Assembly: GCF_020229735.1 (NCBI RefSeq)
Contig: NZ_CP083455.1
Span: forward strand, 1,515,001-1,579,000
Source: Deinococcus taeanensis
GTDB taxonomy: Bacteria > Deinococcota > Deinococci > Deinococcales > Deinococcaceae
DNA length: 64,000 nucleotides
Reading direction: 5' to 3'
Shown: positions 1 to 13,235 of the stretch, piece by piece
Position numbering within the stretch: position 1 is the stretch's first letter
How the letters are laid out: each line of letters starts with the position of its first letter
Program-made: the position numbers and the translations under genes
The notes under the pieces: model-generated
What the model was told of the DNA's origin: nothing
What the model saw: the letters and a program-made list of their open reading frames with translations, nothing else
Databases searched by the model: none

Positions 1-407
1 CGCGCCGCGCCGAGGAACTCGCGCGCGGCAGCACCGTGACCGGCCCCCACCGCGACGACCTCGTGCTGACGCTGGGCGATTTCCCGGCCAGCGAGTACGC
101 CAGCCGCGGCGAGGGCCGCACGGTCGCGCTCGCGCTGCGCCGCGCGGAACTGGAGCTGCTCGCCGAGCGGTTCGGGGAGCGGCCCGTGCTGCTGATTGAT
201 GATTTCTCCGCGGAACTCGACCCGGGCCGCCGGGCGTTTCTGCTGGACCTGGCGGGCAGCGTGCCGCAGGCCATCGTGACCGGCACCGACCGCGCCCCCG
301 GCGCGGCCCTCACGCTGCGCGCCCACTCCGGGCGCTTCACGCCCGACGACCCGGCGGCGCCGGAGACCACACTGGAACCCACGGGCGTGGCGGGGGTGGG
401 CGCGTGA
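1..407 (+). CDS. recF: RecF, C-terminal part (cut by window edge)
   Basis: End of RecF, the SMC-like ATPase that with RecO and RecR helps load RecA at single-strand gaps. The frame is open from the window edge (codons in phase with base 3), so the Walker A half lies outside. Visible are GPHRDDL, the signature-like stretch ASRGEGR, and the Walker B strand VLLIDDF followed by SAELD. The stop overlaps the GTG of the next gene by four bases, so the two are probably translationally coupled. In Deinococcus, which lacks RecBC, the RecFOR route is the main recombination-repair entry (known of the group). Identification is firm; only the 5' end is missing. Confidence 0.93.
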   Translation, partial: RRAEELARGSTVTGPHRDDLVLTLGDFPASEYASRGEGRTVALALRRAELELLAERFGERPVLLIDDFSAELDPGRRAFLLDLAGSVPQAIVTGTDRAPGAALTLRAHSGRFTPDDPAAPETTLEPTGVAGVGA

Positions 408-1276
408 GCCGCGGCCGGCGCATGAGCGGCCCGCTGCGCCTGGGCGACCTGATGGGCGCCACGCTGGGCAGCGCGAAACTCACGTACGGGATTCGGCGGG
501 CGCGCGCCATTCTGCTGTGGCCGCAGGCGGTCGGCCCGGACATTGCGCGCATGACCCGGCCGCGCACGCAGCAGGGCACGACCCTGTTCGTGGAGGTCCG
601 TGACAGCGCCACCGCGCATCACCTGAGCATGCAGCGCCACCACTTCCTGAAGGCGCTGAACGCCCTGCTGCCCGACGCGCCACTGACCGAAATCCGTTTC
701 AGTGTGGGCACGGTCCGGGAACCCACGCCGCCGGCGGCCGTCTCTCCCCTGCCCGCGCCGGACCGCGCGCGCGCCCGGCAACTCGTGCAGGACGTCCCGG
801 ACGACCTGAAAAGCGCGGCGCTGCGGGCCGCCGAGGCCATCACCCGCGCCCGCAAGTGGCGTGAGGAGCAGGGCTGGCGGCCCTGCCCGGTCTGCGGGGA
901 GGCCAGCCGGGAACAGCCCTGCCGGGCCTGCACCCTGACCCTCGACGACCCGAACGTGCGTCGCGCAGCCCGCACGCTGATGCGCCAGCCGGAACGCCTG
1001 GAGGCGCTGCGCGACACCATCGGAAACAGCGGGGTGCACGCCGCACGGCACCTGGCGCTGCGGCAGCTTGAAGACCAGTTGAACCTGCTGGCCCTGGAGT
1101 GCGTGCGCAGCGGTCACGATGACGGCTACCGGGAGTTCCTCGAACAGCAGGCCCGCGTGTTTCTGGCCCTGACCCTGGGTCGGCCGCGCGCGGGCCTGCG
1201 CCGGGCAGATTTCACGGCCCTGCCGGATGGAGCGCGCAGCGTCCTGAGTGCCGGCCGTGGGAGTGGAGATGCGTGA
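404..1276 (+). CDS. DUF721/DciA-family protein with a C-terminal zinc-finger-like region
   Basis: 290 residues, GTG start overlapping the recF stop (GTGA); an ATG 18 bases later is an alternative start. Residues about 10-100 match the DUF721 (DciA) fold: LGDLMG near the start, then ILLWPQAVGPDIA and the strand TLFVEV followed by HHL. DciA proteins load the replicative helicase in many bacteria, and the gene often sits beside recF/gyrB, as here. Unusually, the protein continues for about 190 residues and holds four cysteines at 161, 164, 173 and 176 (CPVC...CRAC), a likely zinc ribbon, followed by a helical Arg-rich tail. The family is clear; the role of the extension is unknown. Confidence 0.8.
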   Translation: MSRGRRMSGPLRLGDLMGATLGSAKLTYGIRRARAILLWPQAVGPDIARMTRPRTQQGTTLFVEVRDSATAHHLSMQRHHFLKALNALLPDAPLTEIRFSVGTVREPTPPAAVSPLPAPDRARARQLVQDVPDDLKSAALRAAEAITRARKWREEQGWRPCPVCGEASREQPCRACTLTLDDPNVRRAARTLMRQPERLEALRDTIGNSGVHAARHLALRQLEDQLNLLALECVRSGHDDGYREFLEQQARVFLALTLGRPRAGLRRADFTALPDGARSVLSAGRGSGDA

Positions 1277-1297
1277 GCACACCCGCGCCGGGCGCAT

Positions 1298-1303
1298 TAT
1301 GCT
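1298..1303 (+). promoter_or_regulatory. Leaderless -10 (TATGCT) of moaB
   Basis: TATGCT ends six bases before the ATG of moaB, the spacing expected when transcription starts on or next to the start codon. No Shine-Dalgarno sequence is present. Confidence 0.7.
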
Positions 1304-1309
1304 GACCGC

Positions 1310-1981
1310 ATGACGGAACCTCACGGTCGCCCTGAGCCCACCGCCGAACTCAGCCCGGTGCAGGCCGGGTCCGCCGGGTCCCACCGTGACGTCTCGCCCC
1401 GCTCGGTGCGCGTGGCGGTCCTGACGGTCAGCGACACCCGCACTCCGGAGACCGACACCAGCGGCCAGTACCTCATCGCGCAGCTGGAAGCCGGCGGGCA
1501 TCAGGTCGTCGCCTACCGCGTGGTGAAGGACGACGCCCTGGAGATCCGCTCGGCCCTCGTGGCGTTCACGCGGGAAGCGACCGTGGTGCTGTCCAGCGGC
1601 GGCACCGGCATTACCGGGCGGGACGTGACGGTGCCGGTCGTGGAGTCCCTGATCACCAAGCCCATTCCGGGGTTCGGGGAGCTGTTCCGGATGCTCAGCT
1701 TCCAGCAGGTGGGGGGCGCGGCCATGCTGTCACGGGCCGTTGCGGGCCTGGTGCGCGGCGCCGTGGTGTTTGCCATGCCCGGCAGCCTGAACGCCGTGCA
1801 GACCGCCTGGACGGGCCTGCTGAAAGATGAGATCGGACACCTGGCCTTCGAGGTGGAGCGGCATGGGCAACCGGGCGTGCTGGCCCACCCGGGCGCCGCG
1901 CCGGTGACGCCGCCCCTGCCGGGCGCGGGTGGGGGCGTGGCCGCCGGTCTGGGCCGCCACAAGAAAGGTGGGGGCGTCTGA
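1310..1981 (+). CDS. moaB: Molybdenum cofactor biosynthesis protein MoaB/MogA family
   Basis: 223 residues. The MoCF-binding fold starts near residue 36 ([19 protein letters not shown]) and shows the diagnostic glycine loop [13 protein letters not shown] and the later [11 protein letters not shown]. MoaB/MogA proteins adenylate molybdopterin before molybdenum insertion in the cytoplasm. The first 35 residues and the Gly/Pro-rich last 35 are extra and look disordered. No other molybdopterin genes are nearby. The leaderless -10 six bases upstream fixes the ATG. MoaB versus MogA cannot be separated by eye; the short single-domain form favours MoaB. Confidence 0.85.
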   Translation: MTEPHGRPEPTAELSPVQAGSAGSHRDVSPRSVRVAVLTVSDTRTPETDTSGQYLIAQLEAGGHQVVAYRVVKDDALEIRSALVAFTREATVVLSSGGTGITGRDVTVPVVESLITKPIPGFGELFRMLSFQQVGGAAMLSRAVAGLVRGAVVFAMPGSLNAVQTAWTGLLKDEIGHLAFEVERHGQPGVLAHPGAAPVTPPLPGAGGGVAAGLGRHKKGGGV

Positions 1982-2064
1982 CCCTGGGCCCGCAGACCGC
2001 CGGTGACCTGACTGGCCCGCTCGCCCTGGCCCTGGGGGCGCTGTGCGCGTACTGGCTGGTCCGT

Positions 2065-2754
2065 GTGGGTCAGGCGGCCCGCCGGCAGCAGGTGCCGCGC
2101 GTCACCTGGTGGACGGTGCCGGGGGTGGGGGCGCTGCTGCTGGCGCCGCTGCTGGACGTTCCGGCGCTGTTCGGCGTGGGGGCGGCGCTGCTGCTGCTGG
2201 CCGAGTACTGGCCGGCGGCGTTCCTTCCGGCCCGGGTTCGTCCGGGGGTGGGGTGGCCGGTGGTGGCGGGGGTGATCGGCGCGGCGCTCAGCGTGAATGT
2301 GCTGCGTGGGGGCGCAGACCCACTGGCGTTTGTGGCGGCGGTCATGACGCTGCTGTGCGGCGCGGGTGGGCTGGTGGCCTCGGCATTGTTCCGGACGCGG
2401 CCTGTTCCGGCCGCCCTCGGGTTCGGTGCGCGCTGGAAACGCGCCGTGACGCCCGACTGGCCGGAGCTGAGCGTCACGCTGGGCAAGCAGGGCGCGTTCC
2501 TGCGCAACGTGTCGGGCGGGCCGCTGCGGCTGGCCGGGTGGTCCCCGGCGGGCGTGAACGCGTGGCTGTCGGTGCGTGGCCCGTCCGGGGAGGTGCTGCG
2601 GGAGTTGCGGGCCGGGCAGGAGGCGCTGCTGCCCGTGACCGAACGGGATTCGGGCGTGCGCGTGTGGTACGCGCCGGCCCGCGGCGACGTGACGCGCCTG
2701 TTCCGCGCGGACTGGACGCCCCCGGCCCGGGCCGAGGACCGGGTCCTGAACTGA
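2065..2754 (+). CDS. Hypothetical membrane protein
   Basis: Not recognised. From the first GTG the product is 229 residues with about four hydrophobic segments in the first 115 residues, then a soluble domain of beta-strand character (ELSVTLGKQGAFLRNVSGG onward). The start is uncertain: the same frame stays open upstream and encodes another hydrophobic stretch (LALALGALCAYWLV) just before this GTG, which would be cut off. A CTG at 1978 that overlaps the moaB stop (CTGA) would include it and add 29 residues. Probably co-transcribed with moaB. Confidence 0.55.
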   Translation: MGQAARRQQVPRVTWWTVPGVGALLLAPLLDVPALFGVGAALLLLAEYWPAAFLPARVRPGVGWPVVAGVIGAALSVNVLRGGADPLAFVAAVMTLLCGAGGLVASALFRTRPVPAALGFGARWKRAVTPDWPELSVTLGKQGAFLRNVSGGPLRLAGWSPAGVNAWLSVRGPSGEVLRELRAGQEALLPVTERDSGVRVWYAPARGDVTRLFRADWTPPARAEDRVLN

Positions 2755-2834
2755 GCGGCCCCTCCCCAGGCACCGCCTGATTGAGCTGACCTGAGGAATC
2801 CCAGAGTTCTCACGCCAATCTCGCGCTGCCGGGC

Positions 2835-2840
2835 TATGGT
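2835..2840 (+). promoter_or_regulatory. Leaderless -10 (TATGGT) of truD
   Basis: TATGGT lies nine bases before the GTG start of truD, with no Shine-Dalgarno between them; spacing is at the long end for a leaderless start. Confidence 0.5.
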
Positions 2841-2849
2841 GATCGGATC

Positions 2850-3938
2850 GTGAGTCTGGTGTTTGACTGGTCGGCGCTGCGCGCCCTGACGGATGGACCG
2901 GGAACCGGCGGAGTTCTGCGGCGTGAAGCTGCGGATTTCCGCGTGGAAGAGGTGCCCGCGTACGCCCTGTCCGGGGAGGGCGAGTACGTGTTTGTGCAGC
3001 TGGAGAAGACGGGGCACACCACGGCCCATGTGGTGCGCGAACTGTGCGCGCAGCTAGGTGTCCGCGACCGGGATGTGGGGGTCGCCGGGCTCAAGGACCG
3101 CCACGCCGTCACCACCCAGTGGCTGAGCCTGCCCGCCAGAGCCGAGGCGCGCCTGCCGTCCCTCAGCCTGGAAGGGGTGCGGATTCTGAACGTGACCCGG
3201 CACGGCAATAAGCTGGCCATGGGCCACCTCCGGGGGAACCGCTTCGTGGTGCGCGTCCGTGAGGCGCAGGGGCAGGCGGCGCAGGCCGCCGGGATCCTGG
3301 ATGTCCTGACGGCGCGGGGCGTGCCGAACTACTTCGGGCCGCAGCGGTTCGGGCTGGGCGGCCTGAACGCCGAGGAGGGCCTGCGCGTCGTGCGCGGTGA
3401 GTCGCGCGTGAAGGACCCGCGGGTGCGGCGGTTTCTGACCACGGCGCTTCAGAGCACTGTCTTTAACGGCTTTGTGAGCCTGCGCCTGCAGGGTGGGCTG
3501 TTCGCTGGCCTGCTGGAGGGTGACATGGCGAAGAAGCACGACACGGGCGGCGTTTTCATGGTGCAGGATCCCCAGGCGGAGTCTGCGCGCGCCGAGCGGG
3601 GCGAGGTGAGCGCCACCGGCACGCTGTTCGGGCGGAAAGTCAAGCCGCTGACCGGCGCAGCCGGCGAGCTTGAGCAGCAGGCGCTGGCGGCCCTGGGGCT
3701 CACGCCCGCGATGTTCTCCTCGCGCAAGGGGGACCGTCGCCTGACCCGCATTTTTCTGGAAGACGCCTCCGTACACCCTGAGGAGGACGGGTACACGGTG
3801 GCGTTCACGCTGCCGAAGGGCAGTTTTGCCACGAGCGTGCTGAGGGAACTGATGAAAACCAGTGTGGATGCCGCCGCGGACCTGGACGCACCATCGTCCG
3901 ACGCTGTGGACGGGAGCCCGGAAGGAAGTGACGAATGA
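2850..3938 (+). CDS. truD: tRNA pseudouridine(13) synthase TruD
   Basis: 362 residues. Converts U13 of tRNA to pseudouridine. The family signature is clear: [10 protein letters not shown] near residue 30, the catalytic block [14 protein letters not shown] (the Asp is the catalytic nucleophile), then a GNRFVVRVR strand and the NYFGPQRFG motif that positions the RNA, all in the order of the TruD fold. Length matches the family. GTG start is followed at once by recognisable sequence. The C-terminal 20 residues are acidic and probably disordered. The stop overlaps the ATG of the next gene (ATGA), indicating one transcript through the following genes. Confidence 0.95.
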   Translation: MSLVFDWSALRALTDGPGTGGVLRREAADFRVEEVPAYALSGEGEYVFVQLEKTGHTTAHVVRELCAQLGVRDRDVGVAGLKDRHAVTTQWLSLPARAEARLPSLSLEGVRILNVTRHGNKLAMGHLRGNRFVVRVREAQGQAAQAAGILDVLTARGVPNYFGPQRFGLGGLNAEEGLRVVRGESRVKDPRVRRFLTTALQSTVFNGFVSLRLQGGLFAGLLEGDMAKKHDTGGVFMVQDPQAESARAERGEVSATGTLFGRKVKPLTGAAGELEQQALAALGLTPAMFSSRKGDRRLTRIFLEDASVHPEEDGYTVAFTLPKGSFATSVLRELMKTSVDAAADLDAPSSDAVDGSPEGSDE

Positions 3939-4321
3939 ACAGCGCCGCTGTTCGCCGTGGCGCTGTGAACGCCGCGCTGGTGCTGGCCCTCTCACTCGGG
4001 CAGGGGCGGGGCGCGACGCCCGCCACTGTGTCGCTGAAAGCCACGCATGGGGGCGCGCTGGTGGTAGGGGCGCTGAAACTGCCGCGCGCCGATGAACTGA
4101 TGGGCGTTTGGAGCAGCGTGGGGCGCGCGCGGCTGATGCGCTGCACGCCGCGCTGCGAGGTGGTGACGTCCATTCCGGTGTCGGGCACGCTGGTGCTCGG
4201 GCAGGACACCGGGTACCGGGTGGTGCTGGGCGGCACCTTCAGGGCCGGGCAGAAGGTGAGTCTGGTGTTGCGGCTGCGCAACGCTCAGATCATGAATCTG
4301 ATGGCCACCGTGGCCCGCTGA
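3935..4321 (+). CDS. Hypothetical exported protein
   Basis: 128 residues with an Arg-containing N terminus, a hydrophobic stretch (AALVLALSL) and a likely signal-peptidase site near GQGRGA, so probably secreted or periplasmic. The mature part alternates hydrophobic and polar residues as in a small beta-sandwich and holds two cysteines (RCTPRCE) that could form a disulfide. I do not recognise the family. It overlaps truD by four bases and is followed within six bases by the DUF3293 gene, so it sits in the truD operon. Confidence 0.6.
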   Translation: MNSAAVRRGAVNAALVLALSLGQGRGATPATVSLKATHGGALVVGALKLPRADELMGVWSSVGRARLMRCTPRCEVVTSIPVSGTLVLGQDTGYRVVLGGTFRAGQKVSLVLRLRNAQIMNLMATVAR

Positions 4322-4326
4322 CGGGC

Positions 4327-4778
4327 GTGCGTTCCGCGACCCTCCGGGAGGCGTTCCTGGCGTCCTCCTACGGCTGCGCCGGCGCACGGGGACAGCTGTG
4401 CGTGACCGGCCCCGCCTCCCGGCCCGCGTGGAGTGCTCCGGGTCAGCCGTGGGCCATCCTGACCGCCTGGAATCCGCAGGCACAGCGGGTGCCCGCCGGG
4501 CAGAACGCGCAGGCCCAGGCGGCCCTGCACCGTGAGGTGGCCTGCTGGTCTCCCCTGCCCGGCTGGAACGCGGAAGGGCCCTGGCGGGAGGACACCCTGA
4601 TTGTGCGGGGTACGCCGCTGCAGGAGGCCGTGCGGCTCGGCTATGCCTACGGGCAGGTGGCCGTGGTGTGGGGTGTGGGGCGCCGCGCCGCTCTGGTGTG
4701 GCTGGACGGCCCCGCAGCGCAGATTGAGCGTTTCTGGTGGCGGCCTCTGCCTGACGCGGCAGGGTATACTGCCCGGTT

Positions 4779-4782
<4 letters not shown>
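4327..4782 (+). CDS. DUF3293 domain protein
   Basis: 151 residues from a GTG six bases after the preceding stop. The domain shows the usual DUF3293 landmarks: REAFLASSY at the start, [10 protein letters not shown] in the middle, [13 protein letters not shown] helix ([13 protein letters not shown]), and the ending YGQVAVVWG. Function of the family is unknown. An in-frame ATG at 4108 lies inside the previous gene and was rejected because the added residues have no domain character. The stop overlaps the GTG of the next gene (GTGA). Confidence 0.72.
4765..4770 (+). promoter_or_regulatory. Leaderless -10 (TATACT) of the AlbA_2 gene
   Basis: TATACT sits inside the end of the DUF3293 gene, eight bases before the GTG of the next gene. 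It would give the regulator its own leaderless transcript besides read-through from the truD operon. Confidence 0.6.
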
Positions 4783-6542
<1,760 letters not shown>

Positions 6543-6575
6543 ACCTTCGGCATCTGGGCCTGACCGGAGGGCACA

Positions 6576-6992
6576 GTGGGTGAGTTCGATGACGTTCAGC
6601 GCGCCGTGCGCCGCCACGCGCAGGCCCGGCAGGCCGAGCAGCGGACCTGCGAGGCGTTCCTGCACGCGCTGTACCATGCGCTGCGCACGGCGAGCGGGCC
6701 GGGTCTGCCGCTGAACAACGTGACGCTGGATTTCACGGCGGACCCGGACGCGCGCCTGCGGCCCGCACCGCTGGGCAGCTTTCACGCGGCGTGGCTGCGG
6801 CTGGGCTTGTGCGAGGTGTTCATCCGTGTGCGCCGCCTGGAGGGCGCGTTTCAGGGCGAGTACGGGGTGAGTGGTGTGTTCCGCCTGGAGGTCACCGGAG
6901 AGGACGAGCTGCTGGCGCTCGCGCGGCAGCTGCTGCGTGACGTGGCCGGCATGTACGGCAGCGGGCCGGACAACGCGGCGCACCTGAACTGA
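6576..6992 (+). CDS. Hypothetical protein
   Basis: 138 residues, GTG start preceded by a good Shine-Dalgarno (GGAGGG, four bases before). Soluble, mixed alpha/beta, no signal peptide or recognisable motif. It follows the AlbA_2 regulator by 33 bases on the same strand and is probably in its operon. Not recognised. Confidence 0.55.
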   Translation: MGEFDDVQRAVRRHAQARQAEQRTCEAFLHALYHALRTASGPGLPLNNVTLDFTADPDARLRPAPLGSFHAAWLRLGLCEVFIRVRRLEGAFQGEYGVSGVFRLEVTGEDELLALARQLLRDVAGMYGSGPDNAAHLN

Positions 6993-7078
6993 GCCGGCTC
7001 ACGGCCGCCGGAAGGGGCCGGGCCGGGCGGGACTCTGCGTCAGCCTGCTCATCCATGCAGGCGCGGAGCAGATGAAAG

Positions 7079-7105
7079 GCGCGCCGACCGCTTGGGTCGG
7101 CGCGC
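7079..7105 (-). terminator. Intrinsic terminator of the sugar ABC operon
   Basis: Perfect 11-bp stem (7079-7089 with 7095-7105) and a 5-base loop, 22 bases after the stop of the last permease read on the minus strand. Only a short U stretch (CCUUUC) follows, so strength is moderate. Confidence 0.65.
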
Positions 7106-7127
7106 GAGCTGTGCAGGCTCCGGCTGG

Positions 7128-7979
7128 TCAGCCTTTGACTGCGCCTGCAGTCAGGCCGGACACGATGTTGCGCTGGAACACAAGCACCAGGATGATGAGC
7201 GGCACGGTCACGACGATGCTGGCAGCCATGATCGGCCCCCACGGCTGGTCGAATTGCGTGGCGCCGGAGTAGTTGGCAATCACCACGGGGACGGTCCGGT
7301 TCGTGCTGGTGAAGGTCAGCGCGAACAGGTACTCGTTCCAGGCGTTGATGAACGCCAGCAGCCCCGTGGTGACGAGGGCGGGCATCATGACCGGGAACAG
7401 CACCTGAAACAGCGTCTGCAGAGGCGAGGCGCCGTCCACAAGGGCCGCTTCCTCAAGTTCCCCGGGAATGTCGCGCACGAAACTGGTCAGGACCCACACG
7501 GTGAACGGAATGGTGAAGATCAGGTAAGAGAGGATCAAGCCCAGGGGGTTGTTGTACAGGTTCAGGTTGTTGATCAGGGTGTACAGGCCGCTGAGCACAG
7601 CGATCTGCGGGAACACGCTGACTGCCAGGATCACGTACAACACCATGGTCTTGCCCTTGAATTTGAAGCGGCCCAGGGCGTAGGCGGCGAAGCTGCCGAG
7701 CAGCAGGCTGATCAGGACGGACCCGACGGCAACCACCACGGAGTACAGCAGGCCGCGCTGGAAGTTCGGGTTGGAGAACACCTGCGTGTAGTTGCTGAAG
7801 GTGGTCTTGGCAGCGATGAAATCGCCGGGCGCGAGGAACAGGTCGCCGGGGGCACGCAGGCTGGTCAGCACCGCCCAGAAGAAGGGCGCGAGCAGGTACG
7901 CGGCGATCACCAGGACCAGCAGGTAGAACGCGGTGCGTTGCAGGTAGTACAGGGCGGGGTTGGTGGTTTTCAGGTTCAT
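7128..7979 (-). CDS. Sugar ABC transporter permease, MalG type
   Basis: 283 residues, six predicted membrane segments. It carries the EAA loop that docks the ATPase ([13 protein letters not shown]), typical of the MalG branch of carbohydrate importers. It is the last gene of a three-gene operon: binding protein, MalF-type permease (15 bases upstream), then this. No ATPase is encoded here, so a shared MsiK/MalK-like ATPase elsewhere would have to energise it (inference from the family). The substrate is probably an alpha-glucoside such as maltose or trehalose but sequence alone does not decide. Confidence 0.9.
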   Translation of the reverse strand: MNLKTTNPALYYLQRTAFYLLVLVIAAYLLAPFFWAVLTSLRAPGDLFLAPGDFIAAKTTFSNYTQVFSNPNFQRGLLYSVVVAVGSVLISLLLGSFAAYALGRFKFKGKTMVLYVILAVSVFPQIAVLSGLYTLINNLNLYNNPLGLILSYLIFTIPFTVWVLTSFVRDIPGELEEAALVDGASPLQTLFQVLFPVMMPALVTTGLLAFINAWNEYLFALTFTSTNRTVPVVIANYSGATQFDQPWGPIMAASIVVTVPLIILVLVFQRNIVSGLTAGAVKG

Positions 7980-7994
7980 GCGCGGCCCTCTCCC

Positions 7995-8924
7995 TCAGTC
8001 GAATTTCACGCGGAACGCGGTGACGTAGATGACGACAATCACCATGATCAGCACGAACACGGCGACGCTCACGGCGCTGCCGAGACCCAGCAGCTGGTTG
8101 TCGATCAGTGCCTGGCGGGCGTAGCCGGTCATGCTGGTGGTGGCGGCATTCACGTTGCCGAGCATCACGGACATGATGTCGAATACGCGCAGCGCGTCGA
8201 GGCTGCGGAACACCAGGGCGACGAGCAGCGCGGGGCGCAGCAGGGGCAGGGTCAGGCGCCAGAACTGGGTCCATTTGCTGGCGCCGTCCATATCGGCCGC
8301 TTCGTACATGTCACCGGGGAGGCTCTGCAGACCGGCCAGGATCAGCAGCGCCATGAAGGACGTGGTCTTCCAGACGTCCACCGCAATCAGCGCCCAGATG
8401 GCGGTATCGGTGTTGGCCAGGACGGCCTGGCCGCCCAGGATGCCGCGGCCGATCAGGCCGAAGGAGTCGTTGTACAGGTACGCCCACATCTGCGCGGACA
8501 CAACGGTGGGAATGGCCCAGGGAACCAGCATGGCGGTTCGCAGCACGGCGCGGCCCTTAAACGCACTGTTGACGACGAGGGCGATGATCATGCCGAACAC
8601 GGTTTCCAGGAAGACGGACACCACCGTGAACAGCAGGGTGTTCTTCACGGCGCCCCACCATTTGGGGTCCTGCAGGAAGCCCAGGGCGACGCCGTCTTCG
8701 GTGGTGAACCAGAAGTTACCCAGGCCAACGAAGCTGCGCTGGTCCGGGGAGGTCAGGTTGGCTTCGAACAGCGAGAAGTAGAAGGTGCGGTACAGGGGGT
8801 ACCCGGCGACCAGCGCGATAGCAATCAGTGTGGGCAGCAGCAGCCAGATGGCCTGCCGCGCGCGGGCGGCTTCGATACCGCGGGCGCGCACCGGCTGGAC
8901 GGGAGTAGAAGCCTTGACGGTCAT
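7995..8924 (-). CDS. Sugar ABC transporter permease, MalF type
   Basis: 309 residues with an N-terminal cytoplasmic tail, then six or more membrane helices and a periplasmic loop (residues about 60-100). The EAA loop reads [15 protein letters not shown]. It pairs with the MalG-type permease directly downstream to form the membrane channel. The gene lies 204 bases after the binding-protein gene, with a hairpin in the gap that would lower permease expression relative to the binding protein. Confidence 0.9.
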   Translation of the reverse strand: MTVKASTPVQPVRARGIEAARARQAIWLLLPTLIAIALVAGYPLYRTFYFSLFEANLTSPDQRSFVGLGNFWFTTEDGVALGFLQDPKWWGAVKNTLLFTVVSVFLETVFGMIIALVVNSAFKGRAVLRTAMLVPWAIPTVVSAQMWAYLYNDSFGLIGRGILGGQAVLANTDTAIWALIAVDVWKTTSFMALLILAGLQSLPGDMYEAADMDGASKWTQFWRLTLPLLRPALLVALVFRSLDALRVFDIMSVMLGNVNAATTSMTGYARQALIDNQLLGLGSAVSVAVFVLIMVIVVIYVTAFRVKFD

Positions 8925-9072
8925 ATTCCGGAAGCCCTCCTTCGGTGTGTCGTGAAGTGTGGGGTTGGGGGTGCTGAGCGCGGCCAGACTGATCCAGGGG
9001 GTGCTGAAAGGTGGGTTCAGTGTAGGCCATAGGGCGCTTGAGGCCGGTGAATGAATGAAGAGGCAAGGTCAA

Positions 9073-9100
9073 GGGGGACGCCCTGTGGTGGGCGTCCCCC
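9073..9100 (-). terminator. Hairpin between binding-protein and permease genes
   Basis: Perfect 11-bp GC-rich stem (9073-9083 with 9090-9100), 6-base loop, directly after the binding-protein stop. The U tract is poor, so it may act as a partial terminator or an mRNA-end stabiliser, the usual way binding protein is kept in excess of permease. Confidence 0.6.
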
Positions 9101-9128
9101 GGTCAGGCCTGGGTGAGGCGGCGGACGC

Positions 9129-10388
9129 TTACCAGCCGCGGCCCTTGATGCGGTTGATGTCACCGGCGAGTTTCGCCACGGCGGCCTGGCCTTTGCTCTT
9201 GCCGTTCAGCACGTCGCTGACGGTGGAGCTGAAGGCCTGGGACACCTGGTTGTACTTGCCTTTGGTGGGGCCGGAGGGGCGGGCCACGGCGCTGGTGAAC
9301 ACGCTGTACAGGCTGCCGAAGAAGGGGTTGGCCTTCAGGACGTCCTGGTCCTTGTAGAGGCTCTGGATGGTGGGGTTGTAGGCGCCTTCGATCGCGCGGA
9401 CCTTCTGCTCCTGGGGACCGGCGAGGTAGCGCACGAGGTCAATCGCGGCGGCCTGGTTCTTGGAGTACGCGCTCACGCCGAGCTGCCAGCCGCCGAGCGT
9501 GGCGGCGTTGCGGCTGCCGCCGCTGGGGAGGGGCGCGACGCCGATCTTCCCGGCGACCTTGCTGTCCTTGCCCTGCCCGAGGGCCCAGGCGTAGGGCCAG
9601 TTGCGCATGAACGCGGCGTTGCCGGCCTGGAAGATGCCGCGGGCTGCTTCCTCGTCGTACGTGGTGACGCCGGCGGGGCTGATGCTCTTGATCCAGCTGG
9701 CGGCAGTGTCGAGGGCCTTGGCGGCCTGGGGGTTGTTGATGGTGACCTTGCCGGTGCTGTCGACGATGGTGCCGCCGCCGAAGGACACGACCCATTCGAG
9801 GGCGTCGCAGGTGAGGCCTTCGTAGTTCTTGCCCTGGAAGACGAAGCCGGTGAAGGCTTTGTTGCTCTTGCGTTCGCCGTCCTGGATTTTCTTGGCCATC
9901 AGGGCCATTTCAGTCCAGGTTTTGGGCGCGGCGGTAAAGCCGTATTTCTTGAGGAGGTCGGTGCGGTAGTACAGCAGCCCGGCATCGGTGAACCAGGGGA
10001 GCGCCACGAGTTTGCCGTTGACGGTGTTGGCGTCGATGATGCCTTTAAAGTGGGCGCTCACCTCAGCGGCGGGCACCTTGCCTTTCAGGTCCACGAAGTG
10101 CTGGGAGAGCAGGCCGGGCCAGACGACGTCAAGCTGGTATACGTCGATATCGCTGCTCTTGGCGGCCAGCTGCTGCTGGTACAGGCCAAGGCGGTCGTTG
10201 GTGAGGTTGGGGCTTTCGAAGATCTTGACTTCGTTGCCGGTCTTTTTGGCCCAGCGGGCGGCGCCATCCTTACACAGCTGGAGTTCCTGGCCCACGGCGC
10301 CGCAGGCGAGGGTCAGGGTCACGGCGCTGGCGTTGCTGGTGGCGGTGATGGCGGCGGTAAGAGTGATAAGTGCGATGACTTTTTTCAT
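9129..10388 (-). CDS. Sugar ABC transporter substrate-binding protein
   Basis: 419 residues from the ATG at 10388, chosen because it opens a signal peptide ([17 protein letters not shown], cleavage near SNASA) and has GGGG-type Shine-Dalgarno upstream; an in-frame ATG at 10433 only adds a non-signal tail. The mature protein is a family 1 extracellular binding protein with the usual hinge and tryptophan-rich sugar pocket (VDVVWPG-like region [22 protein letters not shown]). No lipobox cysteine is visible, so it may be free or held otherwise. First gene of the importer operon. Confidence 0.9.
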   Translation of the reverse strand: MKKVIALITLTAAITATSNASAVTLTLACGAVGQELQLCKDGAARWAKKTGNEVKIFESPNLTNDRLGLYQQQLAAKSSDIDVYQLDVVWPGLLSQHFVDLKGKVPAAEVSAHFKGIIDANTVNGKLVALPWFTDAGLLYYRTDLLKKYGFTAAPKTWTEMALMAKKIQDGERKSNKAFTGFVFQGKNYEGLTCDALEWVVSFGGGTIVDSTGKVTINNPQAAKALDTAASWIKSISPAGVTTYDEEAARGIFQAGNAAFMRNWPYAWALGQGKDSKVAGKIGVAPLPSGGSRNAATLGGWQLGVSAYSKNQAAAIDLVRYLAGPQEQKVRAIEGAYNPTIQSLYKDQDVLKANPFFGSLYSVFTSAVARPSGPTKGKYNQVSQAFSSTVSDVLNGKSKGQAAVAKLAGDINRIKGRGW

Positions 10389-10432
10389 GCATCCCCCTTG
10401 GTGGGCGCCGGACAGGCCCGGCCCGCTTTCCA

Positions 10433-10511
10433 TGAAGCGGTTCCACGTATTCGATTACTGATGAAGCCAGCGTACACTGCTGTTTTCGGCCTGTCAATGG
10501 AAACAGTTCCA
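10433..10511 (-). promoter_or_regulatory. Promoter with operator-like repeats for the sugar importer
   Basis: On the minus strand a consensus -35 TTGACA (10492-10497) is followed after 17 bases by TACGCT (10469-10474). Directly upstream of the -35 is TGGAA-n4-TTCCA (10498-10511), and downstream between promoter and start is a related half-palindrome with a central CG (10433-10445, GAAGCGGTTCC). Two such boxes flanking the promoter suggest a LacI-type repressor induced by the sugar (inference). Confidence 0.6.
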
Positions 10512-10565
10512 ACACCTGTCCAGACTGCCACGTGCACCCTCACAGCCCCCAGCAGCGCACAAAGC

Positions 10566-10593
10566 GGGCCGCCCCAGCACCGTGGGGCGGCCC
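10566..10593 (-). terminator. Intrinsic terminator of the cpdB-like gene
   Basis: Perfect 11-bp stem (10566-10576 with 10583-10593), 6-base loop, 14 bases after the stop codon on the minus strand, followed by a short U run (GCUUUG). Confidence 0.7.
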
Positions 10594-10606
10594 GGCAGCA
10601 CTCAGC

Positions 10607-12520
<1,914 letters not shown>

Positions 12521-12527
12521 GCCCTAT

Positions 12528-12533
12528 AGCATA
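12528..12533 (-). promoter_or_regulatory. Leaderless -10 (TATGCT) of the phosphodiesterase gene
   Basis: Read on the minus strand, TATGCT lies seven bases before the GTG start. Confidence 0.65.
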
Positions 12534-12601
12534 GCGAAAACCGTCATGGCCGCATCTGCCCGGCCATGCACGTTCTGCGGCCCGGCGTCCCGGCGGCCGG
12601 G

Positions 12602-13235
12602 TCAGAGACTCGCGGCCAGCGTGCGGAACAGGGCCGGTGGTTCCGGCAGCGGCGCGCCGTCGGCCCAGGCGAAGCGCAGGTCCCGCAGCGGTCCGCCCTC
12701 CCCTACGCCCATACCGGCGGGAAACAGCGGCGCGTACTCGGGCGGGGCCGTGACAGGACGTGCGCCCGGCCAGGTCACGGCCTGCTGCACCTCCCGCGCG
12801 TGCCCGAAGTGCATGACGTGCGTGCCGTCCGGCGCCGCCCAGGTGAAGCGCGCCGCGCACGGGGCCAGCGGACCCGGGTGCACCACGTGAGCGTGGCTGA
12901 GCCCCGGCCGCAGGCGCAGCGTGACCTCAAGCGGGTCACCCAGCAGACCGAAACTGCCCACGAAAGGCCGGGTCAGGTCGTACCCCTGGACGTTCTTCAC
13001 GGTGCGGCCGCCGGCGCGGATCACGCGGCCGCCCGGCGCGCGGAAGGTCACGCCCAGGACGTCCGACGCGAACGGGAAGGTCTGGGCGAACCCGCCGCGC
13101 AGGATCAGGCCGCCCACGCCGCCCGGCAGGTGCACCGGCGGGAACGGCGGAAAGAGTCCTGCGGGCAACGCGGCGTACACGCTCATCAGGGGCGTGTCGC
13201 CGGTCACGGTAACGGTCTGGTCGCCGGGCGACAGG

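Noticed and set aside
7092..9032. Long open frame (646 codons) antisense to the two permease genes
   Set aside because: It is a high-GC shadow: the opposite strand encodes two clear ABC permeases with EAA motifs, and the frame's product is low-complexity His/Gln/Gly-rich.
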